Positions 16,940 through 25,414 of a stretch of DNA of 64,000 bases are shown one piece after another; the stretch's first letter is position 1; the number at the start of each line of letters is the position of its first letter. This DNA is from Halomonas sp. TD01 (GTDB lineage Bacteria > Pseudomonadota > Gammaproteobacteria > Pseudomonadales > Halomonadaceae). The notes under the pieces were generated by a model that was given only the letters and a program-made list of their open reading frames with translations, did not search any database and was not told the origin of the DNA. Location: NCBI RefSeq assembly GCF_923868895.1, contig NZ_OV350343.1, forward strand, positions 2,418,001 through 2,482,000, given 5' to 3'. The position numbers and the translations under genes were made by a program.

Positions 16940-17833
16940 ATGTTCACCGGCCTGAGCGCATTTCCGCTAACTCCCATGAACGAGCAGGGCATTCATGAGC
17001 ATGAGTTTACTCGTTTAGTGGAACGCTTGGTGGAGGCGCGGGTGGATTCTATCGGCGTGCTGGGGTCGACGGGCAGCTATGCTTATTTAAGTGGTGAAGA
17101 ACGCGCCCGAGTGGCCAAACTATGCGTTGAGCATGCCGCTGACGTACCAGTGGTAGTGGGCATAGGCGCGCTACGCACCCGCGATGTGCTGGCCAATGCA
17201 GAAAGCGCCCAGCAAGCAGGCGCGTGCGGCGTGCTGTTGGCGCCAGTGTCTTATCAAAAGCTGACCGAGGATGAGGTGTTTAGTCTTTTCGAGACGGTTT
17301 GTCGTTCGCTGAGCGTGCCGCTATGTGTCTATGACAACCCTGGTACTACGCACTTTGAATTTAGCGATGAACTGCATGGACGCATCGCCCAACTGCCCCA
17401 GGTTCGTTCGATTAAAATTCCCCCAGTGCAAAATGATATGGCCGCTGCACAAGAACGTGTGGCACGGCTGCGTGGATTGATTTCCAGCGACGTGACAATT
17501 GGCATTAGTGGCGACCCAGCCGCTGCCACAGGGCTACTTGCTGGCTGCGATGCTTGGTACTCGGTGATTGGTGGGTTATACCCCGAAGCTGCGCTGGCGC
17601 TAACCCGTGCCGCCCAAGCGGGAGACGAACAACATGCCCATGCGCTTTCCGCTGCGCTTGAACCGTTATGGGCACTCTATCGGGACTTCGGCGGCAGCCT
17701 GCGAGTAGCCGCTACTATTGCAGAACTCACTGGAAAAGTAAGCCAGCCTTGCTTGCCCCAGCCGCTTCAGACACTGCAAGGCGATGCCCGGAAAAGGGTG
17801 GCAGCGGCGATTGACGCGCTCGAGCTAAGCTAA
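16940..17833 (+). CDS. dihydrodipicolinate synthase family (class I aldolase) protein
   Basis: This 297-residue TIM barrel has the DapA/NAL superfamily features: LGSTGSYAYLSGEER in place of the usual GTTGE loop, VYDNPGTTHF with the conserved Tyr (about residue 131), and SIKIPP with the Schiff-base Lys (about residue 158). A pyruvate-dependent aldolase or dehydratase is expected. The loop and the absence of lysine-pathway neighbours argue against true DapA. The start at 16940 has AAAGGA 9 nt upstream; the frame opens earlier at 16859 without a site. It is divergent from the AraC regulator. A 9-bp GC stem (17851-17883) follows, without a T tract. Confidence 0.85.
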   Translation: MFTGLSAFPLTPMNEQGIHEHEFTRLVERLVEARVDSIGVLGSTGSYAYLSGEERARVAKLCVEHAADVPVVVGIGALRTRDVLANAESAQQAGACGVLLAPVSYQKLTEDEVFSLFETVCRSLSVPLCVYDNPGTTHFEFSDELHGRIAQLPQVRSIKIPPVQNDMAAAQERVARLRGLISSDVTIGISGDPAAATGLLAGCDAWYSVIGGLYPEAALALTRAAQAGDEQHAHALSAALEPLWALYRDFGGSLRVAATIAELTGKVSQPCLPQPLQTLQGDARKRVAAAIDALELS

Positions 17834-17898
17834 AGCGTTGAAGAATGGCCGGCCCTGGGTAATGCGCTGCTTTCCCCAGGGCCAGTTGCAAATGCGAA

Positions 17899-18867
17899 TT
17901 AAAGCCCTTGGGCGCCGCGCCGCAGCCAATCATGCACGAAAGCTAGCTTGCGCATTGCCGCATCTGAAAGCACAAACGGATAAAGATCCGAAAGCCCCAT
18001 TGAGCGATTTACATGGTTAACACCGGCCACTAATGATGCCGCAATATGAATCAAACGCTCAGCATCCGGCTCGGCGTAAGCATCCCAGCCATGGGTGTAG
18101 GGCAAAGCTGGTGACGTCATGCCTGCTGACACAAAGCTATCGGTAATATCGGTCAGGTGCAGTAGGTGCGAGGTGGTTTCCGCCCAATCTTCATGGGGGT
18201 GGGAAGACGCATAGGTAGACAGAAACCGCTGCCGCCAATCCGCAGGCGGGCCATTGTGATAATAGTGCTGCAGCGCCGCGGGGTAATCCTCCCGCTCATC
18301 GCCAAACATCTCACGAAAAGCATCAAGAAAGTCATCCCTTAAACTCAGCCGCCACCACAGCATATGGGCAATTTCATGGCGCATATGGCCAATCATCGTG
18401 CGGTAAGGCTCTTCCAACGCCTCCTTGCGGGTCGTACGCAGCACCGCATCTGCTTCGGCCACACTGATGGTCACCACGCCACCGACATGCCCCATGGGTA
18501 CCGGCGTTCCCCCTTCGGCCAGCATATGAAAGGTTGGTGGTGTACCGGGGTCTTCCGGGCGAAACCAGTTCCAACGGCCCAGGTTATCGATCACCCAGCG
18601 CTTAGCCGCTTCGGTTTGCGCCCAGTTAGGCATGGCATCAGAAATAGAAGGGTCAGGTGCAAGGGCGGTCATCGCGCAGGCACGGCAGAATTCACCTTGC
18701 TTAGGGGCAATCCAGTTGCAACCGATCACTTCGCGGTTGGCACAGAAGGGCGGCATTGGCAGAAAGGCGCGCGCTTGCGGGTCGTAAGCCACAGGAACGC
18801 CGTCGGCGGTCACCAAATTATCAAACCAGAGTGAACCGGCACCGACCGGATTAGAAAAAACACGCAT
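17899..18867 (-). CDS. putative zinc-binding metallopeptidase (peptidase Mx-like)
   Basis: This 322-residue protein has an N-terminal treble-clef-like part (CANREVIGCNW and FCRACAM, four Cys) and a catalytic region with RHEIAHMLWW, a zincin HExxH with the third ligand probably in EDWAETTSHLLHL (Glu or His). This matches the family called putative zinc-binding metallopeptidase (PF15887), usually about 330-380 aa. It has no signal peptide and is likely cytosolic. The substrate is unknown. It is convergent with the DapA-like gene and has no operon partner. Confidence 0.85.
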   Translation of the reverse strand: MRVFSNPVGAGSLWFDNLVTADGVPVAYDPQARAFLPMPPFCANREVIGCNWIAPKQGEFCRACAMTALAPDPSISDAMPNWAQTEAAKRWVIDNLGRWNWFRPEDPGTPPTFHMLAEGGTPVPMGHVGGVVTISVAEADAVLRTTRKEALEEPYRTMIGHMRHEIAHMLWWRLSLRDDFLDAFREMFGDEREDYPAALQHYYHNGPPADWRQRFLSTYASSHPHEDWAETTSHLLHLTDITDSFVSAGMTSPALPYTHGWDAYAEPDAERLIHIAASLVAGVNHVNRSMGLSDLYPFVLSDAAMRKLAFVHDWLRRGAQGL

Positions 18868-19326
18868 AGGTCGGGTATCTCATAAGAAACGAGCTTTCAG
18901 TCTAGGAGCCGAGGCGGGGATAAGCCAATAGCGATTGCTTTCATTTCTGCGTGGTTGGGAAAAAGCCGCGTAGGAGGCGGCTGTAGTTTTGGGGTAAGGT
19001 CGTCGTCCACGACTGTTTAAGCGTGGGCAGAGGGTAGAGAGTGGCGTAAAAATAGTCAGTGAGGTAGCTTCAGTAATATGTATGGTCGATAAGCAATAGG
19101 CTGACATTGTCTGTCGGTAGTTAGATGGCACTCGAGAAGCTAAGGTGGCTAGCGGTTCATATAAAGAAATATTTGATAGTTAATAAGTAAAATTTTAGGC
19201 ATGAGTGCTGCTTTCCCTATAAAGCGAAAGCGAAACTAGCTGTTTCGGTTTAAATGCCTTTCTAGCGAGTCAATGGACTCGCAATAAATTGGAGAAGTAT
19301 AGTTTATATGCTAAAGGATTTGAGTG
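18868..19326. other. intergenic region, about 460 bp
   Basis: No gene is supported here. It contains a 6-bp GC hairpin (AGCCGC / GCGGCT, 18964-18982) and a 7-bp hairpin (GCGAGTC-AATG-GACTCGC, 19265-19282) just upstream of the small membrane protein. The last 180 bp are AT-rich and probably hold its promoter. The 83-codon minus-strand frame at 18880-19131 has no ribosome binding site and no recognisable features. Confidence 0.4.
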
Positions 19327-19587
19327 ATGGATGATGCGCTTAACAGATTAGTTAAAATCATAGTCGAGCTTCTAAAGCTTCTCGTTATGGTGCTGCTTCT
19401 CCAGGTTATATTCTTTAATCTCGGGCGCCTATTCCTATGGTTGCTCACTATTGGTCGATACCCAAGAGGAGCGTTAACACAGCGGGATGTCAATTGGGTT
19501 ACCCTTTTTGGTTTTATTACCTTTGTGATGTTTGTTCTTGCTATGGGCTTTTATAATGCATTCTTTGGTGCGCATTCGGTGACATAA
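19327..19587 (+). CDS. small hypothetical membrane protein
   Basis: This is an 86-residue protein with two hydrophobic helices (about residues 16-44 and 60-78) joined by a short polar loop (TIGRYPRGALTQRDVNW). AAAGGA lies 8 nt before the ATG at 19327; a GTG one codon earlier is also possible. The sequence is AT-richer than its neighbours. I do not recognise the family. It is probably an inner-membrane protein of unknown role. Confidence 0.6.
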   Translation: MDDALNRLVKIIVELLKLLVMVLLLQVIFFNLGRLFLWLLTIGRYPRGALTQRDVNWVTLFGFITFVMFVLAMGFYNAFFGAHSVT

Positions 19588-19671
19588 CAGATGTTTGTTG
19601 GCGTACGGCCCATGCAACTTTCGGAAACCGAATCGTTACCGGTAGCTTGGCTATGGCGCATTTTTCGGTGT

Positions 19672-20109
19672 TTAATCAGTTTCCAGGTCGATGGTGGGAA
19701 GTTGGTCGAATGAGCTTAGTGACTTCATTTCTTCTAATTTTTGATTAGCGCATTCATCATAAACGGCCATCGCGCCGTCGTAATAGTGTTCCTCTGATGC
19801 AAATACGCTAGCGATAGTTTCCACAGACCTTAGGTCACCTGAAAACATGCCTAGCAGCTCTTCTTCCGACTTATGTTGCTCATCTTTGAGTTGGCCAATA
19901 TGCAAATAGAAGATACTATCCAGGTGGCAAACACGAATTTTATTGTATAAGGCAGAAAGCGATATTCTGGAAAAGAGCGCGATATGCTGCATAGCCTCAG
20001 CTTCTGTATATAGCTCTTCATCAGCAGCCCATGCAGTTTGCTGGTTAATCACCGGCATCGAAATGGCCAGGAGGGTAAAGTTGAATAGAGCTAAACGAAG
20101 GAATTGCAT
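19672..20109 (-). CDS. exported hypothetical protein
   Basis: This 145-residue protein starts with a signal peptide (LRLALFNFTLLAISMPVINQQTAWA, cleavage near residue 27) and continues as a mostly helical, acidic domain with two Cys (VCHLDS and DECANQ) that could form a disulphide. The start at 20109 is chosen because the signal peptide begins there and AAGGT stands upstream. The open frame reaches back to 20154. I do not recognise the family. It is convergent with the small membrane protein and likely periplasmic. Confidence 0.6.
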   Translation of the reverse strand: MQFLRLALFNFTLLAISMPVINQQTAWAADEELYTEAEAMQHIALFSRISLSALYNKIRVCHLDSIFYLHIGQLKDEQHKSEEELLGMFSGDLRSVETIASVFASEEHYYDGAMAVYDECANQKLEEMKSLSSFDQLPTIDLETD

Positions 20110-20316
20110 TCGTAATACCTTATGTGTATTAACGTAAGAATACCATCCTACCATTAATTTTCATATGGTTGCTTTCAAAGCAAAAGCATTGCTTGTGTGG
20201 GCTGATTCTCACACAAAAAGCTGGGTATCAGGATTGGGAGAGACCTTTCCCTAAAGTGAACAAGTGTGTCAACGGTGCTGGTTTACCGCTAGGTGTCATG
20301 CAATCAGGAGGAAGGT

Positions 20317-20835
20317 GTGTATACAGTAGAAAGAGCAACGTTTCCCGCTGACTTAAATGCTGTACTTGATTTGTATCGAGAATATATAGCGAGCACGTCA
20401 GTTGACCTTACTTTTCAAGGTAACGATGAAGAATTTAATAGCTTATCTGAAAAGTATAGCTCGGATGAGTCAAAGATATTTTTAGCGACAATTAATAAGA
20501 TACCGGTGGGGTGTGCTGCATTTCGCAAGGTGAACGATAATACCTGCGAAATGAAGCGGGTTTATGTTCGTCCAACTGCTCGTGGAAGTAAGTTGGGCGC
20601 TAGGTTGGTAGAGCGAATATTGCAGGAAGCCATCAGCAGTGGGTATAAGAAAATATGCCTTGATGTGCTGCCTGAGTTCAAAGCGGCCTTAGCGCTGTAC
20701 CTGTCATATGGGTTCGTTCCACACCCACCCGTGACGAATAACCCTGTCCCTGGAACCCAGTTCTTGGGGCTGGATCTGGAACGGTATAACCACACAACTT
20801 CTCAGCTTAAAACACGCTATTCTCCAAGCTTATGA
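20317..20835 (+). CDS. GNAT family N-acetyltransferase
   Basis: This 172-residue protein has the GNAT core: a mid-strand EMKRVYVRPTARGSKLGARLVERIL, where R-x-x-G-x-x-L binds acetyl-CoA pyrophosphate, then GYKKICLDVLPEFKAALALYLSYGFVPHPP. The start is taken as GTG at 20317, 5 nt after AGGAGG. An earlier GTG at 20293 lies before that site and is unlikely. The acceptor is unknown. The stop codon is adjacent to a LysR relic on the other strand, which suggests rearrangement here. Confidence 0.85.
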   Translation: MYTVERATFPADLNAVLDLYREYIASTSVDLTFQGNDEEFNSLSEKYSSDESKIFLATINKIPVGCAAFRKVNDNTCEMKRVYVRPTARGSKLGARLVERILQEAISSGYKKICLDVLPEFKAALALYLSYGFVPHPPVTNNPVPGTQFLGLDLERYNHTTSQLKTRYSPSL

Positions 20836-20946
20836 AGGATGCGCTTCAACGAGATCCCTAAGCTGCTCACTTAGAGGGTTGTCTTTCTTGTAGGCTAACA
20901 GTAGCGGCGGGGAAGAGTCCCCGTCGGCAAGCGGTATGGCCATCAT
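20830..20946 (-). pseudogene. C-terminal remnant of a LysR-family regulator
   Basis: On the minus strand a 38-codon frame reads MAIPLADGDSSPP, LLLAYKKDN and PLSEQLRDLVEAHPS before a TAA at 20830-20832. It matches the closing strand and helix of LysR effector domains, in which LxLAYRKDN followed by a helix is common. A TAG precedes it in frame, so the rest of the gene is gone. It directly abuts the GNAT stop codon. Confidence 0.5.
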
Positions 20947-21122
20947 CTACCGTTCATCATCTATCGCTTACTAACGATCACCAATTGATATATTTAAAAT
21001 AAGAATATACGGGTCTTTTTTTATGCTTTTTGGGAAAGGCGTGATGCACTAAAATGGGGCTCTTTTTGAGCTAGGCACCTAAGGTCCGATTGGTTTGCTA
21101 AGCCAAAGATAGGGATGTCACC
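20947..21122. other. leader region upstream of the mmuM unit
   Basis: An AT-rich stretch at 20975-21030 likely carries the promoter for the 25-codon ORF and mmuM. I see no riboswitch that I can name. Confidence 0.3.
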
Positions 21123-21200
21123 ATGAATGAGCTAGAGCGCGCACGTCAAGCGAGCTGTCCTGCACATTCGAATAACGCCGTTGAGGAAAAGCCCGTATGA
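21123..21200 (+). CDS. possible 25-aa leader peptide overlapping mmuM
   Basis: A short frame encodes 25 residues (begins MNELERARQASC, ends AVEEKPV). AGGGA lies 7-8 nt before its ATG. Its TGA overlaps the mmuM ATG in an ATGA arrangement, and the mmuM Shine-Dalgarno (GAGG) lies inside it. This is the usual geometry of translational coupling. It has no resemblance to a known protein and is not Met-rich or Cys-rich in a way that suggests attenuation. Confidence 0.35.
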   Translation: MNELERARQASCPAHSNNAVEEKPV

Positions 21201-22177
21201 GTGAGTTGAACCCGATCAAAGCCCTGTTGGCTGACGTGCCTTTTATGGTTATTGACGGCGCTATGGCCACCGAGCTGGAAACGCTTGGCTGCGACCTCAA
21301 CGACGCCCTCTGGTCAGCGCGCTTGTTGGCTCAGGCCCCAGAGAAAATTCGCCAAGTTCATCAGGCCTACTTTGAAGCCGGTGCTGATTGTGCGATTACC
21401 GCCAGCTATCAGGCCACGGTGCCTGGTTTTATGCAGGCAGGGCTGACAGCGCAGGAAGCGCGGGAACTGATTCAGTTATCGGTCACGTTGGCGCAGCAGG
21501 CGCGTGATGCAGTCTGGCAGCCTGGTCAAACCGATCGCCCCAAGCCGTTAGTGGCTGCGTCTGTTGGCCCTTATGGCGCTTACCTGGCCGATGGCAGTGA
21601 ATACCGCGGCGGCTATGATCTGGATCGTGCCGGGCTGGTAGCGTTTCACCGCGAACGTTTTGAACTCTTGCTAGCGGCAGGTGCTGATCTGCTGGCGGCT
21701 GAAACCTTGCCTTCATTAGATGAAGCGCTGGCGATCACCGATTTGTTGGCCGAGCATCCCGGCGCACAGGCCTGGATCACCTTCTCAGCAAAGGATGGCA
21801 AACATATCAGCGATGGTACGCCGATAGAGGAGTGCGCGGCAGCCCTGGCCAATTGCCCAGGCGTGGCGGCGATTGGCGTGAATTGCACCGCCTTGCCCCA
21901 CATTGAGTCGCTGATTCAGGCGATCCGGCGTCAGTGCGATCTGCCAGTATTGGTCTACCCCAATTCAGGGGAAGTGTACGACGCGGTGACCAAAACCTGG
22001 CACCCGGCCACATGCGACCACACCGCCAGTGGCCCTTCCGCGCTGGCACAAGGGGTAGAGCAATGGCTGGCGGCAGGCGCGTCAGCTATTGGTGGTTGCT
22101 GCCGAACAGCGCCAGCGGATATTCAGGCGTTGGCCCAGTGGCGGCGGTCACGCCCGCTTAGTGAGTCATATAGATAA
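21197..22177 (+). CDS. mmuM: homocysteine S-methyltransferase
   Basis: MmuM transfers a methyl group from S-methylmethionine or SAM to homocysteine, giving methionine. The 326-residue barrel has VIDGAMATELE at the N-terminus (homocysteine-binding region), SVGPYGAYLADGSEYRGGY, the first zinc Cys in GVNCTALPH (about residue 229) and the second pair in GGCCRTAPADI (about 299-300). The length fits the cobalamin-independent MmuM group, which are about 310 aa. A GAGG is found about 10 nt upstream within the 25-codon ORF that overlaps its start. No mmuP transporter is nearby. Confidence 0.92.
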   Translation: MSELNPIKALLADVPFMVIDGAMATELETLGCDLNDALWSARLLAQAPEKIRQVHQAYFEAGADCAITASYQATVPGFMQAGLTAQEARELIQLSVTLAQQARDAVWQPGQTDRPKPLVAASVGPYGAYLADGSEYRGGYDLDRAGLVAFHRERFELLLAAGADLLAAETLPSLDEALAITDLLAEHPGAQAWITFSAKDGKHISDGTPIEECAAALANCPGVAAIGVNCTALPHIESLIQAIRRQCDLPVLVYPNSGEVYDAVTKTWHPATCDHTASGPSALAQGVEQWLAAGASAIGGCCRTAPADIQALAQWRRSRPLSESYR

Positions 22178-22296
22178 CTAAGGTTATTTGTATTAGGTTT
22201 TAAGTCTTCCCACGTTTAGCAGAGGTATTTGTCTAATGAACCATTGATGCCGCCGTTGCAATAACGACCAGTCTCCACCAGCCCCCAGTAGTAAGG

Positions 22297-22344
22297 ATAG
22301 TTCTTGGAATAGTTCTAGGGATGGTCCTTGGAATAGTCCTTGGG
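22297..22344. repeat. four-copy 12-bp tandem repeat
   Basis: ATAGTTCTTGGA, ATAGTTCTAGGG, ATGGTCCTTGGA and ATAGTCCTTGGG follow each other without a gap in the mmuM/ABC-F intergenic region. A looser related copy (GAGTTCTTGGC) occurs near 22370. It is non-coding and lies just upstream of the ABC-F gene. Confidence 0.75.
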
Positions 22345-22385
22345 AGGGGTTTTAGAGAGAGTTCTTGGCATCGTTGGAATCACAA

Positions 22386-23999
22386 ATGACAAATACCTAT
22401 CTCACCTTAAAAGGTGTTTCCTACGTTCTGTCGGATGGCAGAAAGCTTTTCACTGATCTTCACGAGCAGTTCGATAGCCGCCCAACCGGGTTAGTGGGGC
22501 GTAATGGTGTCGGCAAAACAGTCCTAGCCCAAATCCTTGCTGGCCTGTTGCAGCCAGCCACTGGCCATTGTCAGCGCCCCGGCAGCGTCCATTATCTTGC
22601 CCAGCAGGTGGCGCAGCCGAAGGGTGTTTGTGTCGCTGATCTTGCCGGTGTTCGAACAACGTTGGATGCGCTGACACGCATTGAGGCTGGCAGCACAGCG
22701 CCTGAGGATTTTGAGGCAGTTGATGATCGCTGGGATATGCCCCAGCGATTTCGCCATGAACTCGAACGCAATGGCCTGGGCTATCTTGAAGCCAGCACAC
22801 CAGCGAACACATTGAGCGGCGGCGAAGCCATGCGCGTTGCTTTAATGGGCGCCATGCTCTCGAATGCCGATTGCCTGATTCTTGATGAGCCAAGCAACCA
22901 TCTCGACCGACCCAATCGGCAGGCGCTTATCGAACAGCTGCAGCGCTGGCCGCGTGGGCTGATCGTGGTTAGCCATGACCGACAACTGCTGGAAACCATG
23001 GAACGTATCGTGGAACTGTCGCCCTTAGGGCTGCACAGTTACGGCGGTAACTACACGTTCTATGCCCAAGCCAAAGCGCATGAACAGCAGGCTGCCCTTG
23101 ATCAGCTCAGCCAGCGAAAGCTCGAACGCCAACGCGAAGAGCGCGCGATGCGCAAGCAGCGTGAACGTCAGGAGAAACGCCAGGCTCACGGCAATCGGCT
23201 GGGCAAGGAAGCCAACCAGGCTAAGATTCTGTTAGATCGTCAGAAAGAGCGCAGCGAAACCTCGGCGGGCGCGCTGCGCCAAAAGCAGGCGACCAGTCAG
23301 GCGCAGCTAAATCAACGTGTGCGTGACGCCGCAAAGCAGGTTGAAAACGAGCTACAAATCAACCTGCATGAAATACCTATTACCCAGGCCGCCAAGCGCT
23401 GTTTGGTTGAGTTAGAAAGGGTTGAGCTACCGTTCGTCATGGGAGCCACTCGGCACATTAATCTAATGCTGAAAGGGCAGCAGCGACTAGGCATCATAGG
23501 GCCGAATGGCTGTGGTAAATCTACGCTGCTCCGCGTGCTGGCGGGCCAGATTGAGCCCTTATCAGGAACCTACAACATAACGCCTGAAAGCGCCTATCTT
23601 GACCAGCAACTGGGGAATCTAGACCCAGCAAAGACGCTACTCGAACAGCTGCAGCTGGCCAACCGAACCGCGAGTGAAGGGGACCTGCGCATGCGGCTTG
23701 CCCAGCTAGGCCTAGGCGCGCAAAAGATCACCACGCCCAGCGGGCTGCTAAGTGGTGGTGAGCGCCTGAAAGGAGCGCTGGCCTGCATCCTCTACGCCGA
23801 TTCCCCACCGCAACTATTGCTCCTGGACGAGCCGAATAACCATCTTGATTTGCCTTCAGCACAAGCACTGGAAACCATGCTGCGCAGTTACCAAGGCGCG
23901 TTAATGGTGGTATCCCACGACGATGCCTTTCTGGAAAAACTAGCCCTGACAGACCGCCTGCTAGCAACCGAACAAGGCTGGCACCTGGAGCCGGTTTGA
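22386..23999 (+). CDS. ABC-F family ATPase
   Basis: This 537-residue protein has two ABC domains and no membrane segment. Domain 1 has GRNGVGKT (about residues 38-45), LSGGEAMR and LILDEPSNHLD. The second has GPNGCGKST (about 372-380), LSGGERLKG and LLLDEPNNHLD. The domains are joined by a charged, coiled-coil-like linker rich in Arg, Lys and Gln (about 240-300). ABC-F proteins act on the ribosome to resolve stalls or give antibiotic protection; the specific role here is unknown. The start at 22386 begins the family-like MTNTYLTLKG; the Shine-Dalgarno is weak at both candidate starts. Confidence 0.9.
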   Translation: MTNTYLTLKGVSYVLSDGRKLFTDLHEQFDSRPTGLVGRNGVGKTVLAQILAGLLQPATGHCQRPGSVHYLAQQVAQPKGVCVADLAGVRTTLDALTRIEAGSTAPEDFEAVDDRWDMPQRFRHELERNGLGYLEASTPANTLSGGEAMRVALMGAMLSNADCLILDEPSNHLDRPNRQALIEQLQRWPRGLIVVSHDRQLLETMERIVELSPLGLHSYGGNYTFYAQAKAHEQQAALDQLSQRKLERQREERAMRKQRERQEKRQAHGNRLGKEANQAKILLDRQKERSETSAGALRQKQATSQAQLNQRVRDAAKQVENELQINLHEIPITQAAKRCLVELERVELPFVMGATRHINLMLKGQQRLGIIGPNGCGKSTLLRVLAGQIEPLSGTYNITPESAYLDQQLGNLDPAKTLLEQLQLANRTASEGDLRMRLAQLGLGAQKITTPSGLLSGGERLKGALACILYADSPPQLLLLDEPNNHLDLPSAQALETMLRSYQGALMVVSHDDAFLEKLALTDRLLATEQGWHLEPV

Positions 24000-24160
24000 T
24001 CGTATTGCACCTCCTACCACACGCCCCGTAGGAGGTGGCTTTAGCCCGCGACGATTCAAACACTGAGCCATCAACAGGCTGCACCTGCCTGGATGCATTC
24101 GCCAAGGCTGCAAAGGCTCAGTATCATAAGCAGCCAACCAAATCACAGAAGTCACCTTCC

Positions 24161-24496
24161 ATGTCATGCCCACCTTGCCCCAATTGCCAATCTGAATTCG
24201 TCTACCAGGATCAAAGCTTGTTCATCTGCCCGGAATGCGCCCACGAATGGAACCTTTCCGAGGTTGGAGCGGAAGACACCGTCACGGTGAAAGATGCCAA
24301 TGGCACCCTGCTTGCTGAAGGCGATAAGGTAACGCTTATCAAAGACCTCAAGGTCAAAGGCAGCTCAATCGTGCTTAAGATTGGCACCAAGGCGGTCATC
24401 AAGCGGCTTAAGGAAGGCAAAGACCACCAGCTCGACTGCAAGGTCGATGGCGCTGGCGACATGATGGTCACCGCCCAGTTTGTGAAAAAAGCCTGA
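24161..24496 (+). CDS. yjdM: YjdM/PhnA zinc-ribbon protein
   Basis: This 111-residue cytosolic protein has an N-terminal zinc ribbon ([25 protein letters not shown], Cys pairs at about 6/9 and 23/26) and a C-terminal SH3-like part ([25 protein letters not shown]). It matches YjdM, once named PhnA but not the phosphonoacetate hydrolase. Its exact role is unknown. The start at 24161 gives the family's normal length; the longer frame from 24035 has no support. Confidence 0.9.
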   Translation: MSCPPCPNCQSEFVYQDQSLFICPECAHEWNLSEVGAEDTVTVKDANGTLLAEGDKVTLIKDLKVKGSSIVLKIGTKAVIKRLKEGKDHQLDCKVDGAGDMMVTAQFVKKA

Positions 24497-24524
24497 ATCA
24501 CCTTCACTCGCCTAGAGGGCCATC

Positions 24525-25076
24525 ATGGACGTCAGACTCAACACGCAAGAGCAGATCGTGAAGTCATTTTACTCCTGGTTGCCTATGGTGCTGGTCGCGC
24601 TCATTCTCTACGGCGCGTTATTTGTCGGGCTCGCTATATGGCTACTAATGCAGTTGTTTGGCATGGAGCAAGCCGTCGCGCAAACAGTCGGGCTACCAAG
24701 CGGAGTGCTGTTACTGGGTGGCCTGTTTTACATCTATGTGAAGTGGCTGCTGACAGCGCTGTCGTCATACCAGCTTTCCCTGAGAGGCAATCAGCTCATC
24801 GTGAAAGGCATTTCGGGGCGGCGAACCATTGAACATGAACTGCCGGTGAATGATGTTAAAAAAATACACATCGGCACGCATACCCATACCATGCAACAGC
24901 CAGCGTCAGGGCAGGGCGGCGCTAAAAGCAAAGCTGCCTCGCGGCTGACGGTTGTGCTAAGCAACGGCGACTATTTCAAACTCGATTTCGCCATGAACGC
25001 CTTTGATAACGAATCGCTGTATGACTTTTTTACCGCCATGAAACGTAAAGGAATCGATATTAACCTCAACGGCTAA
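24525..25076 (+). CDS. hypothetical membrane protein with PH-like C-terminal part
   Basis: This 183-residue protein has two hydrophobic helices (about residues 18-42 and 56-78) and a cytosolic C-terminal part whose pattern (YQLSLRGNQLIVKGISGRRTIEHELPVNDVKKIHIG and LTVVLSNGDYFKLDF) resembles bacterial PH domains. A His/Thr-rich loop and a Gly/Ala-rich linker (about 123-140) sit inside this part. AGAGGG precedes the ATG. It follows yjdM after 28 bp and may be in the same operon. No function is assigned. Confidence 0.65.
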   Translation: MDVRLNTQEQIVKSFYSWLPMVLVALILYGALFVGLAIWLLMQLFGMEQAVAQTVGLPSGVLLLGGLFYIYVKWLLTALSSYQLSLRGNQLIVKGISGRRTIEHELPVNDVKKIHIGTHTHTMQQPASGQGGAKSKAASRLTVVLSNGDYFKLDFAMNAFDNESLYDFFTAMKRKGIDINLNG

Positions 25077-25414
25077 CAAAGCCGTTCAATGCGCGCCTTG
25101 CAGGCATCTATGTTCAACAGAAGCAGGCTTCACCTGAATTGACTGCTAGGCTCAAAGCTACCGTGCCTTTGTCCAAAAAAACACTTAACAAGGTCAGTCT
25201 CGACGACGGTAGTTACAATAATAGATCAAGGCTAATGGTTATGTAGCGCGTGGTAAGCCTCCGGCGCACCCGCGAGGAGGGCTGCAACAGGCTATATACT
25301 CAATGGAGTTCTCTGCTCTATGACTAAACGAACCTAGCAATACCGTTCCTAACCACCACCTGAGCAGGAAGTCCCGCTGGCGATGACGTTCGGTTACAGG
25401 TAGAAGGAGATGAC
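25077..25414. other. intergenic region with a worn half-repeat
   Basis: No gene is supported. The region contains a worn half of the dispersed palindromic element (25242-25277). The last 30 bp carry the ribosome binding site of the damaged exporter gene. Confidence 0.4.
25242..25277 (+). repeat. degenerate half-copy of the dispersed palindromic repeat
   Basis: TGTAGCGCG..GTAAGC..GCGCACCCGCGAGG matches the right half of the copy at 41600-41702 with a few changes. The left half is missing. Confidence 0.55.

Noticed and set aside
18880..19131. 83-codon minus-strand frame
   Set aside because: No ribosome site and low-complexity composition; treated as intergenic.
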